Of a DNA stretch of 48,559 bases, positions 24,192-32,999 are shown piece after piece. Every line of letters begins with the position of its first letter. Positions within the stretch are counted from its first letter, which is position 1. The stretch spans positions 1 to 48,559 of the forward strand of contig PDUC01000050.1 of assembly GCA_002747255.1 (NCBI GenBank), in the 5' to 3' direction. The DNA comes from Acidobacteriota bacterium. GTDB lineage: Bacteria; Acidobacteriota; Holophagae; Acanthopleuribacterales; Acanthopleuribacteraceae. The notes beneath the pieces are model-generated. The model was given only the letters and a program-made list of their open reading frames with translations, ran no database searches and had not been told where the DNA came from. The position numbers and the translations under genes are program-made.

Positions 24192-25943
24192 TTAAAGATC
24201 CGCTTTGACCAGTTCTCCTGAAACTTGCTGGAGAATACGGAAGGTTGTTTCCGCTTCAGGCAGCAAATAACTGAAGTAGAACTCACAGGTATTGATTTTG
24301 TCGGCATAGAACGCTTCCGCTTCTTTTTGAGGCAGTGCTTTTTCAGCCGCTTTTAAAAGGAAGTACCCGCCGCAGAGGTGCCCCATGGCATTCAGGAGCT
24401 GTGTGGCGTGGTATTGCAATATGTGGAATTGCTTGTTCATGGCCAACTCGCCAAATTTGCCCATAACCCTGGAGCAGCTGTTCACTGCTTTTTCAAGCTG
24501 CTCTGCCAATGCCGCCAGTTTGGTTTGTTTGACTCGATTGGTGAGTTCGGTCATTTCCAGGGCAAGCGTTTTCCAGCTGGCACCTTTCGTTCCCAATAAT
24601 TTTCGGAACACCAGATCCAGACCCTGAATGCCATTGGTTCCTTCATAGATCGATGTGATTTTAATATCGCGCATGAGCTGTTCAATGGGGTAGTCCTTAC
24701 AGAATCCATAACCGCCATAGACCTGCATGGCCAGTTCGGTGACTTTGAAGCCCATATCGGTGCAATAGCTTTTGCAGATGGGAGTTAAAAGTTCAAAGAG
24801 GATGGCGGCTTTTTCTGCTTCTTCCGGGTGGTGGAGCAGATCTTCGTAATAAGCTCCGTGGAAAACCAGGGCGCGAGAAGCCTGGACGATGGCTTTCATT
24901 TTCATCAGCATGTAGCGAATGTCGGGGTGGTTGATGATCTCGGTGCTTTCGGTTTGTCCGGGAAGCGCCCCCTGTTTGCGCTCTTTGGCGTACTGTAACG
25001 CGTATTCACAGGCAACAGAAGCCAAAGCCATACCCTGTAAACCAACGCCGTTTCTTGCGGCATTCATCATTTGGAACATGTACTTCAGTCCCTGATTTTC
25101 CTCTCCTACAATGTAACCTGTGCAGTTGCCGTTTTCTCCGAAATTCAGCACACATGTTGAAGATGCCTTTATTCCCATCTTGTGTTCAACGGAACTGCAA
25201 ATGACGTCATTGGATTCAGCGGGATTGCCATCTTCATCCAGCTTGAACTTGGGCACGACAAAGAGACTTAAACCCTTGCTGCCTTTGGGAGCCCCTTCCA
25301 CACGAGCCAGAACAAGGTGAATGATGTTGTCGCTAAGATCGTGGTCACCCCAGCTTATGAAACTCTTGGTGCCGGTAATTCGGTAGGCATCCCCTGCCGG
25401 TACGGCTTTTGTGCGGGCGGCACCCACATCGCTTCCCGCTTGAGGTTCTGTTAGACACATGGTTCCAGTCCATTCACCTGAGTACATTTTCTCCAGGTAG
25501 ACATCTTTCAGTGCTTCGGAACCAAAAGAATCGATGAGGTTCGCGGACTCTCTGGTTAAAAGCGAGATCATGGAGAAACTCAAACAAGCTCCTATCTCCA
25601 ATTCAGAGAGGGCTGCGGCAAAGAGGTGAGGCATGCCGATGCCACCGTATTCGGGATTGGCGATGACCGCGGTTAAACCTATTTCAAGGTAGTTTTCCCA
25701 TAACGCTTTCATACTGGCCGGGGTCTTTACACAATCGCCAACAAGATGAGAACCCTCCTGGTCAAATTCACTGTTTTTGGGTGCCAACTCATCTTGACTG
25801 AATTGAAGCATCTGTTCGAATATGAGATCCAGATCTTCTGTACTGAATTCTTCATACTTGTCAACTTCACTCACTTTCTGAAAACCTGGGCACTCTCTCA
25901 CGTTAAACATAATGTCTCTTTCATCAAATATTCGCTGGCTCAT
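24192..25943 (-). CDS. Long-form acyl-CoA dehydrogenase
   Basis: An FAD enzyme that introduces the alpha-beta double bond into acyl-CoA. The 583-residue protein belongs to the longer (about 590) acyl-CoA dehydrogenase group, to which DmdC-type enzymes also belong. Visible motifs are MCLTEPQAGSDVGAART (FAD/substrate loop), ITGTKSFISWGDHD, NAARNGVGLQGMALASVACEYALQYAKERKQG, QVYGGYGFCKDYPIEQLMRDIKITSIYEGTNGIQGLDLVFRKLLG with the catalytic glutamate in IYEGTNGIQ, and a C-terminal helical extension of about 120 residues. The start is ATG 25943 with AGGAGG upstream. Partner ETF genes are not in the window, so substrate chain length cannot be told. Confidence 0.92.
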   Translation of the reverse strand: MSQRIFDERDIMFNVRECPGFQKVSEVDKYEEFSTEDLDLIFEQMLQFSQDELAPKNSEFDQEGSHLVGDCVKTPASMKALWENYLEIGLTAVIANPEYGGIGMPHLFAAALSELEIGACLSFSMISLLTRESANLIDSFGSEALKDVYLEKMYSGEWTGTMCLTEPQAGSDVGAARTKAVPAGDAYRITGTKSFISWGDHDLSDNIIHLVLARVEGAPKGSKGLSLFVVPKFKLDEDGNPAESNDVICSSVEHKMGIKASSTCVLNFGENGNCTGYIVGEENQGLKYMFQMMNAARNGVGLQGMALASVACEYALQYAKERKQGALPGQTESTEIINHPDIRYMLMKMKAIVQASRALVFHGAYYEDLLHHPEEAEKAAILFELLTPICKSYCTDMGFKVTELAMQVYGGYGFCKDYPIEQLMRDIKITSIYEGTNGIQGLDLVFRKLLGTKGASWKTLALEMTELTNRVKQTKLAALAEQLEKAVNSCSRVMGKFGELAMNKQFHILQYHATQLLNAMGHLCGGYFLLKAAEKALPQKEAEAFYADKINTCEFYFSYLLPEAETTFRILQQVSGELVKADL

Positions 25944-26226
25944 TGGTTCCTCCTGAAATGTTATGACGCATTGTGTCAATGATAAATGTATCAGATCGTT
26001 ATCCGATCCGGCAAACGAAAAATGAGATATCTTCTCTGCCTGAGTTTTACCGAGTGCAAAACAATGCGCTAAACATGAGTGGATTTCCCGTTTTGGTTGT
26101 AATAGAAGTTTCTGGGTTATTGTAAATCTTATAAAGTAAACAGGGTTGCCTTGTGGTTTGAAAATTGCTCCGGGGATTATTAGACTTTGCGTGACTTTAT
26201 CAATACCGGGAGTTCAGGAGCAACAC

Positions 26227-26601
26227 ATGAAACAGAAGAGAAGCGTTGGACTGGATAGAAAGCGTGGTAGGCGGGTTATTTTTAAAAAGGCTGTCCATTC
26301 CATGATCGACGAGGATGGCGCTAAATTGAAAAACATCAGCAAGAGCGGTTGTTTGATTAATGCCAGGCAATGGTTGAAAGTGGATGAAACCTGTCATGAA
26401 ATTTCAATTAATCATCAGAACCTGTCACCCGTTACTGCTGTAGGGAAGGTTGTTCGCGCAAAAATGGTACAGGATGAGCATGGTGCCATGGTCTATGAAA
26501 TAGGGATCAGGTTCAGTGAGGATGACCCCCACTATCAGGTTTATAGAAACTGGTTTAAAGCTCTTGTTGAGGCAGTAAAACCTCCTGAAAAAAATAAATA
26601 G
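26227..26601 (+). CDS. Single-domain PilZ protein (c-di-GMP receptor)
   Basis: A 124-residue protein made of one PilZ domain. The c-di-GMP signature is intact: RxxxR at R11-R15 and NxSxxG at 36-41 (NISKSG, the N variant of D/NxSxxG). The C-terminal half shows the beta-barrel strands (VGKVVRAKMVQ, YEIGIRFSEDD). Such proteins bind c-di-GMP and pass the signal to motility, exopolysaccharide or pilus partners; the partner is not evident here. ATG 26227 follows CAGGAG. Convergent with tnaA, with a strong hairpin between them. Confidence 0.85.
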   Translation: MKQKRSVGLDRKRGRRVIFKKAVHSMIDEDGAKLKNISKSGCLINARQWLKVDETCHEISINHQNLSPVTAVGKVVRAKMVQDEHGAMVYEIGIRFSEDDPHYQVYRNWFKALVEAVKPPEKNK

Positions 26602-26750
26602 CCCCTGTATCGATGGTATTCAAGCGTTCAGTTTCCATTTGATCGCCCATCGCCTTTTTTTGGAGAGGCCGGGAAGCTGCTAAATCCACGCTTTTTCATA
26701 AGAAAGCAACTCTTTTCATTCACCAGGATCAACGTCTTTTCAATACAAGT

Positions 26751-26782
26751 AAGCCTGGCAATTTGATTGAATTGCCAGGCTT
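26751..26782. terminator. Hairpin between convergent pilZ and tnaA
   Basis: A perfect 13-base inverted repeat, AAGCCTGGCAATT and AATTGCCAGGCTT, with a six-base loop. The T tract is short on both strands, but the position between two convergent ends supports a terminator. Confidence 0.65.
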
Positions 26783-26805
26783 TCCTGAAATAGTGTTAAT
26801 GGAAA

Positions 26806-28200
26806 TTAATCAAAGTTGGGGAAGGGATTTGTGGGCTCAAAATGGGATGTGAAATGCCTCAGATAGGGTGGTTCCATGGTGATTCTCATGCCGGGCAGTT
26901 TATCACCAATTTTCTTGATCGAGCCCAGCACTTCGGCAACGTAGTCGAAGTGAGCCTGCGTGTAGACTCTTCTTGGAAATGCCATACGCACAAGTTCATT
27001 GGGAGCGGTCATGGGGTTTCCCTCTTCGTCTTTGGCGCCAAACATGACACTGCCAATTTCTACAGCACGTATGCCGCCTTGCAGGTATAAGGCACAGGCG
27101 AGACTTTGACCCGGGAACTGAAGGGGTTCAATGTGGGGGAGCATGGCTTTTGCGTCGACATAGATAGCATGTCCACCAGGTGGTTCCATGATGGGAATAC
27201 CCAGGCCTCTGAGCTTTTCCGCCATGTACTCTGAAGTTCGAATTCGATATTCCAAATAGTGTTCATCCAACGCTTCGTAAAGACCTAAGCTGAGAGCCGA
27301 AAGGTCTCTTCCCGCCAGACCGCCGTAAGTTGGGAAACCTTCTGTGAGAATGAGAGTGGTGCGCACTTCGTCGGCAATTTTCTTGTCTCTCAAGGCCACA
27401 AAACCGCCAATGTTGCCCATGCCGTCTTTTTTGGCACTCATGAGAGCGCCGTCGGCCATGGAGAAGAATTCCCGGGCTATTTCGATGGGGGATTTGTCTT
27501 GCTGACCTTCCTCGCGCATTTTAATGAAGTAGGCATTTTCCGCAAAGCGCGCGGAGTCGACATAGATGGGTTTCTTGTACTTGTCGGCCACTTTACGAAT
27601 GGCTTTCATGTTAGCCAGTGAAACAGGCTGACCGCCGCCGCTGTTGTTGGTGATGGTAATCATGATAAACGGAACGTTATCCGCCTGTTCCGCGAGCAGG
27701 CTTTCCAGAGCACCGATATCCATATTGCCTTTGAAGGGGAGCACGGCTGAGCAGTCCCGTGCTTCGGGAATGACGATATCTCGCGCTTCGACGTTTAAAT
27801 ATTCGATATTGGCTCGTGTGGTGTCGAAATGCGTGTTATTGGGGACGATCTGGCCCGACTTGCAGAGATGACCAAAAAGGAGCCTTTCTGCGGCTCGACC
27901 CTGATGGGTGGGAATGACTTCCTCCATGGTGAAGATATCTCTAATGGCATCCCTGAATTGGTAAAAGCTGTCCGCACCCGCATAGGACTCATCACCAGTC
28001 ATGATGGCACCCCACTGTTGAGCGCTCATGGCTCCTGTGCCGCTGTCGGTTAATAGGTCGATCATGACATCTTTGGCATGCAGGAGAAAAACATTGTATT
28101 TTGCCTTTTCAAGCATCTCCTTTCTCATTTCAAAAGTCGTGTAATTAATGGGTTCCACACTTTTAATTTTGAATGGTTCAATCAGAATTTTGTGTTTCAT
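26806..28200 (-). CDS. tnaA: Tryptophanase
   Basis: A PLP enzyme that splits tryptophan into indole, pyruvate and ammonia. The 464-residue protein matches the beta-eliminating lyase group: IPTHQGRAAE, YVDSARFAENAYFIK, and the PLP lysine in SAKKDGM (257/258). Specificity residues favour tryptophanase over tyrosine phenol-lyase. D126 in FDTT is Asp as in tryptophanase where the lyase has Thr, AVEIGS has Ile where the lyase has the substrate-binding Arg, and RHFTS keeps the tryptophanase His. The N-terminus (EPFKIKSVEPI, GAMSAQQWGA) resembles the phenol-lyase, so the protein is a mixed form. A GGAGGAAC site precedes ATG 28200, and a TATAAT box lies 30 bases upstream. No TnaC-like leader was found. 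No transporter (tnaB) is adjacent. Confidence 0.9.
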   Translation of the reverse strand: MKHKILIEPFKIKSVEPINYTTFEMRKEMLEKAKYNVFLLHAKDVMIDLLTDSGTGAMSAQQWGAIMTGDESYAGADSFYQFRDAIRDIFTMEEVIPTHQGRAAERLLFGHLCKSGQIVPNNTHFDTTRANIEYLNVEARDIVIPEARDCSAVLPFKGNMDIGALESLLAEQADNVPFIMITITNNSGGGQPVSLANMKAIRKVADKYKKPIYVDSARFAENAYFIKMREEGQQDKSPIEIAREFFSMADGALMSAKKDGMGNIGGFVALRDKKIADEVRTTLILTEGFPTYGGLAGRDLSALSLGLYEALDEHYLEYRIRTSEYMAEKLRGLGIPIMEPPGGHAIYVDAKAMLPHIEPLQFPGQSLACALYLQGGIRAVEIGSVMFGAKDEEGNPMTAPNELVRMAFPRRVYTQAHFDYVAEVLGSIKKIGDKLPGMRITMEPPYLRHFTSHFEPTNPFPNFD

Positions 28201-28468
28201 AGAGTTCCTCCCTGTATTTCCTATAATTATATAGGTTTTTGAGCAATACAGTGTGTAAAAATTAGTTATAATGTTTGGAATTCCTTATTTGTGTGAAATT
28301 CAGATGTCCTTTGCACCTAAGGCCATGACTTTTCCGCCGAGCTGATTGTGTTGCTTGAGCAGGGTTTGTCAAGCGCGCAAAAGGCAGCCTAAAAGCTGAT
28401 TTCAGGATGACGTGCGATATGCTATTATTTGAGTTAACGCGTTTGAGCTTTTATTTAAGGAGAAAGTC

Positions 28469-28801
28469 GTGATTGTCGTGAATACAGAATTTATACCGGG
28501 TTATCAAATTGTCGCTATCAAGGGGTTGGTACAGGGAAATACGATTCGTGCTAAAAACGTTGGTAGAGACATTATGGCCTCATTAAAGAATCTGGTTGGC
28601 GGGGAGCTTAGAGGTTATACGGAACTGTTGACTGAAGCCAGAAGGGAAGCTATGCAGCGCATGTTATCTCAGGCAAACGAGCTTGGCGCCAACGCCGTAG
28701 TCAATGTTCGATTCAGTACCAGCTCCATTGCTCAGGGAGCGGCCGAATTATACTGCTATGGTACAGCCGTAACGGTGCAGCCACAGCATGCTGCAGAGTA
28801 G
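28469..28801 (+). CDS. ybjQ: YbjQ/DUF74 family protein
   Basis: A 110-residue protein of the YbjQ family, a small pentameric fold of unknown biochemical role sometimes described as heavy-metal binding. It has the family motifs G(L)VQGNTIRAKNVGRDI, GGEL.GYTELLTEARREAMQRM, ANELGANAVVNVRFSTS and the C-terminal CYGTAVTV. GTG 28469 follows AAGGAG by five bases. It is the first gene of a tight operon with a second YbjQ paralogue and a PrsW-like protease. Confidence 0.9.
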   Translation: MIVVNTEFIPGYQIVAIKGLVQGNTIRAKNVGRDIMASLKNLVGGELRGYTELLTEARREAMQRMLSQANELGANAVVNVRFSTSSIAQGAAELYCYGTAVTVQPQHAAE

Positions 28802-28808
28802 GTAAACA

Positions 28809-29279
28809 ATGGGAGATCTTGTTATTCTTGCTTTATATACCGTTATACCTCTGCTGTTATTGGGTATGGGTTTTTTCGTCGGCAGGTCCATTGAAAAGAG
28901 CCATTTCCGTGATTTAGACCTAAGAGAGCGGGAGCTTGCCGGTATAGTTCAGGTCAATATGAAGCGGCTGCCCCCAAACTGGAAAGCCAGCCAGCCGGTT
29001 CTGGTTCAGGGGCAGGCTGTTATTGCCTCTGATTATTTTAAGACGTTTGCAAGTCAAATCAGGAATCTGTTCGGCGGTGAAGTTCGCTCTCTGGAATCAC
29101 TGATGGTTCGAGCCCGGCGTGAAGCACGCCTGCGAATGCTGGAAGAAGCGAAGGCCAGAGGTTTAAATTGTATTTGCAATATTCGCGAAGAAACTTCTAC
29201 CATCACCAAGGGAAGTGGAAAGCGGGGTTTAATGAGTGCTGAGGTATATGTTTACGGTACTGCTGTCAACGTAAGATGA
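28809..29279 (+). CDS. Membrane-anchored YbjQ-like paralogue
   Basis: A 156-residue protein. Residues 6-27 form a transmembrane segment (ALYTVIPLLLLGMGFFVG), followed by a short cytosolic linker and a YbjQ domain from about residue 55 on (VQGQAVIASDYFKTF, GGEVRSLESLMVRARREARLRMLEEAKARGLNCICNIREETSTI, VYVYGTAV). It lies seven bases after the soluble paralogue, so the pair could form mixed oligomers at the membrane; this is inference. Confidence 0.8.
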   Translation: MGDLVILALYTVIPLLLLGMGFFVGRSIEKSHFRDLDLRERELAGIVQVNMKRLPPNWKASQPVLVQGQAVIASDYFKTFASQIRNLFGGEVRSLESLMVRARREARLRMLEEAKARGLNCICNIREETSTITKGSGKRGLMSAEVYVYGTAVNVR

Positions 29280-29283
29280 TCCA

Positions 29284-29994
29284 ATGAAAAATCCACCGAA
29301 CCCAGATCTATCGGTATACAATGAGCCTCACATGCAGGTGCAGGACAAGGGCGCTATTGAAGATCAGCACGAGCACGCTGTTTGGGATGAACCCGCGCAG
29401 CTGGCCAGACAGGCTCCGCCCAAAGGAGCCATGAGCTACTCCAAATGGTATGCGTATCACAAGGAGCATACGCCCGAATTGAATCGTTGGCTTACCTGGA
29501 TTCTAGTATGTCTTGTCAGTGGACCTTTTGCGGTTCTTTCAGCTTTAATTTTTGGAAACCCCACATCGGTTGCCGGTTTGATGACGCTCGTTCTCATTGC
29601 GCCCATTGTTGAAGAGATCGCCAAGATAGGAGCCCCACTGGTATTACTGGAAACCAAGCCCTATCTCATCTCCAACCGCTTTCAACTGATTGCAGCTGCC
29701 ATGGCTGGCGGGCTGCTTTTTGCCGTTATAGAGAACCTGTTGTATTTGTTTGTTTACATTCCCAATCCCACTCCGGAAATAGCGATATGGCGATGGACCG
29801 TCTGTACATTTATGCATGTGGGCACTTCAACGGTTGCCTCTCTTGGGCTGGTACGAGCCTGGCGAGATGGAGAGACGTACCTGAAAAAACCACAGTTGAA
29901 CAAGGGTTTTCCCTTGTTCATTGCCGCCATGGTCATTCATGGAAGCTACAACGCACTGGCGATTCTACTTGAATACAAGGGTGTATTTCATTAG
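29284..29994 (+). CDS. PrsW family intramembrane metalloprotease
   Basis: A 236-residue multi-helix membrane protein. It has the PrsW/CPBP-like catalytic pattern: EEIAK (the EExxK motif) in the helix LIAPIVEEIAKIG, then AVIENLLYL, HVGTST and a C-terminal HGSYN that would complete metal binding. The N-terminal 60 residues are cytosolic and proline/charge rich. In Bacillus PrsW cleaves anti-sigma factor RsiW (site-1). It starts four bases after the second YbjQ gene, suggesting a functional link between YbjQ oligomers and intramembrane proteolysis. No anti-sigma gene is adjacent. Confidence 0.85.
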   Translation: MKNPPNPDLSVYNEPHMQVQDKGAIEDQHEHAVWDEPAQLARQAPPKGAMSYSKWYAYHKEHTPELNRWLTWILVCLVSGPFAVLSALIFGNPTSVAGLMTLVLIAPIVEEIAKIGAPLVLLETKPYLISNRFQLIAAAMAGGLLFAVIENLLYLFVYIPNPTPEIAIWRWTVCTFMHVGTSTVASLGLVRAWRDGETYLKKPQLNKGFPLFIAAMVIHGSYNALAILLEYKGVFH

Positions 29995-30037
29995 TTTGAC
30001 GAACAGCTCTTTTCCTGTTGGTTCATCTTGTCAGCAC

Positions 30038-30069
30038 AAAAAAACCGGCCATAAATGACCGGTTTTTTT
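30038..30069. terminator. Terminator of the YbjQ-PrsW operon
   Basis: Arms AAAAACCGG and CCGGTTTTTTT with the loop CCATAAATGA form a stable stem, 45 bases after the last stop and next to the convergent gene at 30088. Confidence 0.85.
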
Positions 30070-30087
30070 ATTTGCATTCGGGTTAAG

Positions 30088-30438
30088 TTAACCTTGGTAT
30101 TGAGCACTGCCAAAACCGAGAATAGGGAAGAAAATGATGCCGAGTAAGAGAAGCCCTATGGCAAACCCCGCACCTTTACCAAACTTTTTGGCCAGCTCGA
30201 GGCAAACCAGAATCATGACAATAAAGTTAACGAAAGGAATTAAGAAAAGAATAAACCACCACAGTGGCTTGTCGACAATTTCCAATAGCACGATTAAATT
30301 GTAGATAGGAATGATAGCAGCCCAACCGGGTTTTCCCGCTTTTGTGTATATTTTCCACATACTTGCAATCATTACGATGAAAATAACTAAATAAAAGATG
30401 CCTGCAATCGCAAATCCAATACCTGATCCATTTTCCAT
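30088..30438 (-). CDS. Small DUF5684-type membrane protein
   Basis: A 116-residue protein with four hydrophobic helices. The core motif WKIYTKAGKPGWAAIIPIYNLIVLLEIVDKPLWWFILFLIPFVN resembles DUF5684, a family of uncharacterised inner-membrane proteins often found near signal peptidase or secreted proteins. ATG 30438 has GGAGG just upstream; the frame to 30468 lies beyond it. Function unknown. Confidence 0.8.
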   Translation of the reverse strand: MENGSGIGFAIAGIFYLVIFIVMIASMWKIYTKAGKPGWAAIIPIYNLIVLLEIVDKPLWWFILFLIPFVNFIVMILVCLELAKKFGKGAGFAIGLLLLGIIFFPILGFGSAQYQG

Positions 30439-30636
30439 TTTTTCCTCCAAATTAGATAAAATTCCCAAGCTTTATTTACAGTTGTATCTGTTTTAACTTT
30501 GGATATTGAACTATTTTACCCTAAACAGCTGGACCTTGGGTAGTAAAAAATGGGCTTGTTCACTCTAGCCAAAACATCGATAATCAATCACGCAGCTCAC
30601 ATTTAAGGATGGGTGATTGTTGAAGAAATGCTGCTT

Positions 30637-31989
30637 TTAGAACTGGTTCTTTGGGGCGGTACTCTTCAGCTTGGCAATGTGATAAAACCGCCAGGTCAAT
30701 AAGCCTGCTGTCAGGGTGAGCCCAACCACAAGCCCGTACCAAACGCCTGTGACGCCAATTTTCATAGGTACGGCTAAAAACCAACCGATAGGGATACCAA
30801 AAACCCAAAAAGCGACAAAGGCCAGCCTGGCTGGTATCTTGACATCTTGAATGCCTCTTAAAGCTCCCAAACAAACAGCCTGCTGACCGTCCGAGAGTTG
30901 AAACAAGGCAGCCAGCAGGATTAACTGAGATGCGATGTCGCGCACAATGGGGTCATCGATATAGAGAACAGGCAGCATGTGATTGGCAAGAACGAAGAAG
31001 ACGCCTGTCAAAATCATTAGCCCTAAAACTAAAATAAATGCGGCATTGCCTGCCATGCGAAGTTGAATGAAATCGCCAGACCCATAGAAGCGGGCAATCC
31101 TGACGGTGGAAGCCATGGAAATACCCAGTGAACTCATGTAGGTGATTGAAGCCAGGTTAAGGGCAATCTGATGGGCCGCCAATTCATTTTTCCCGATCCA
31201 CCCGATTAGAAAAGCCGATGCCACGAAGGCACTGACTTCAAAAACATACTGAATGCCGCTTGGAATTCCCACGTTGAGTATGTTTACTATAAGGGGCCAA
31301 TGGGGTTTGGTAAGATTAAATCGAATGTGGAATTTTTTTAGTCTGGATGAAGAGATAACGAAAAGAATCATGCAGCATGACATGATGACTCTGGTGGAGA
31401 AGGTTGACCATCCGGCACCTTCAAGACCCAATGCCGGGAATCCCCATTTGCCAAATATAAAAATCCAGTTTCCCACGGCGTTCACGATGTTGGCAGCCAG
31501 AGATATAATCATGGCAGGAACCATGATGTTAAGTCCTTCCGTAAACTGTTTGAATGTCATGAAGAGGAGAAAGGGAATCACAGACCAGCCCAGAATCTCC
31601 GCATACCCGATAGCCAACAATTCTACTTCAGGGTCCTGGCCCATGAATGCAATGAGCCGGCTGCCCCATACCGCCAACGCGGTGAGAAGAACACCCACCA
31701 ATAGAGTCACAAACAAGCCTTGATTGAGAATCATACCGCATTGATCGTACCTTTTAGCTCCAAACGCCTTTGAAACAAGGGGAGAAATAGCGAGGGTAAC
31801 GCCCATTCCAAAGACAAGAATAATCATAAAGAGACCGTTCCCCAGCGAAGAAGCCGCGAGAGAGGCAGCATTCAAATGACCCACCATGATGGAATCCACA
31901 ACTCCCATCATCATCTGACCAAGTTGACCGATGATCAGTGGGATGGCTAATTTGACCGTCTGTTTTAGATGTTTTCTCAGCAAGAGCAT
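30637..31989 (-). CDS. MATE family multidrug/cation efflux transporter
   Basis: A 450-residue NorM/DinF-type antiporter with 12 hydrophobic helices in two halves. The start LKLAIPLIIGQLGQMMMGVVDSIMVGHLN matches the family's first helix and VDSxMVG motif. The second half has GIPSGIQYVFEVSAFVASAFLIGWIG, then AHQIALN. Cation coupling (Na+ or H+) cannot be read from the sequence. GGAGG is only one base before the ATG at 31989, so the TTG six bases in (31983) might be the true start. Confidence 0.92.
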   Translation of the reverse strand: MLLLRKHLKQTVKLAIPLIIGQLGQMMMGVVDSIMVGHLNAASLAASSLGNGLFMIILVFGMGVTLAISPLVSKAFGAKRYDQCGMILNQGLFVTLLVGVLLTALAVWGSRLIAFMGQDPEVELLAIGYAEILGWSVIPFLLFMTFKQFTEGLNIMVPAMIISLAANIVNAVGNWIFIFGKWGFPALGLEGAGWSTFSTRVIMSCCMILFVISSSRLKKFHIRFNLTKPHWPLIVNILNVGIPSGIQYVFEVSAFVASAFLIGWIGKNELAAHQIALNLASITYMSSLGISMASTVRIARFYGSGDFIQLRMAGNAAFILVLGLMILTGVFFVLANHMLPVLYIDDPIVRDIASQLILLAALFQLSDGQQAVCLGALRGIQDVKIPARLAFVAFWVFGIPIGWFLAVPMKIGVTGVWYGLVVGLTLTAGLLTWRFYHIAKLKSTAPKNQF

Positions 31990-32440
31990 GCCTCCGGCAA
32001 ACCATAAGCGATAGGCATTCTACACCATGGAACCATGAAAATGGAGAAGAGTTTGATGCTTTTCTTTGCCGATTTCATTTGTCACAGTAAAACCTCAGAC
32101 AGGTATTGGTGAAAAAGTGGAATGCATGAAGCCGGGTGTTTTTATTATGGCGTGTTTGTGGGTTACTTCCCAGTGAAGAATCCGGTAGATCCAAAGTTGA
32201 ACTTCTTGTTTGAGGCTGTTTTTGCGAGGAACTCGCTACAGCGGAATGGACTCTTCACGCAGGAGACTCGCAGTGTTTCAAGTCGTGAGACAAAGTCTGT
32301 ATTCTTTGTGCTTTAGAGAGAAGTACTGTCTGGACAGTTAAATCGGAGCATGCAGCCGTCTGCGGGTTTTGTTCACAATGAGAACTGAAATGTGTGCGCT
32401 CAATCCGGCAGGTTCCAGCCGCTGGATTCAGGCTAGCGGG
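31990..32440. other. Intergenic region between two minus-strand genes
   Basis: No gene is supported. Short frames on the plus strand (for example 32122-32316) lack ribosome sites and motifs. No clear hairpin was seen. Confidence 0.5.
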
Positions 32441-32914
32441 CTATTCCCTGTCAGCCCACTTGTCAGAGATCTGAAACGCCACGACCTGACCGACAGCGCA
32501 GAGTGTTTCCCCAGCCATTACCTGAACGTCAACAGTCACTTTTTTTCCTGAAATATCGACTATTTTACCCTTTAGAACCAATTCAGGTCCGAGCGGTGTC
32601 GGCTTGAGGTACTTGACATTCAACGTGCCGGTTACAAAACGCTTGGCCGGTTTGGAGTCCATGGGGAGTCCCTCAGCGCGGTAGGCTGCCGCTGCGGCGC
32701 TTCCGGTGCCGTGACAGTCAATCAGAGAGGCGATCAATCCCCCGTAAACAAAGCCCGGTATGGCAGTGTGATAGGGTTTAGGGGTGAACCTTGTGACGGT
32801 TTCGTCTCCATCCCAGTGAGTTTTAATGTGAAGACCTTCAGGGTTTAACTGGCCACAGCCGTAGCAATGGTTCACATCGTCTGGATAAAACTTTTGGAAG
32901 CATTCAGCGTTCAT
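32441..32914 (-). CDS. Hotdog-fold thioesterase, PaaI/4HBT-like
   Basis: A 157-residue protein. The N-terminal CYGCGQLNPEGLHIK and the core FVYGGLIASLIDCHGTGSA (hotdog helix with acidic residue in the 'GG.iatliD' position) mark a PaaI-like acyl-CoA thioesterase. VKYLKPTPLGPELVLKGKIVDISGKKVTVDVQVMAGE is the matching beta-sheet half. Substrate acyl-CoA is unknown. AGGAGACTGA precedes ATG 32914. It ends near the htpX gene but is on the same strand 85 bases away. Confidence 0.85.
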   Translation of the reverse strand: MNAECFQKFYPDDVNHCYGCGQLNPEGLHIKTHWDGDETVTRFTPKPYHTAIPGFVYGGLIASLIDCHGTGSAAAAAYRAEGLPMDSKPAKRFVTGTLNVKYLKPTPLGPELVLKGKIVDISGKKVTVDVQVMAGETLCAVGQVVAFQISDKWADRE

Positions 32915-32999
32915 TCAGTCTCCTCTTCTTGATACAGTTAACAAGGTTCAGGTGAGAAAAGGTTCCAACTGTACTTCAATGGCGGCCTTAGCACTTTCT

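Noticed and set aside
28201-28330. Search for a TnaC-like leader peptide upstream of tnaA
   Set aside because: No short frame with a Trp codon and the expected spacing was found.
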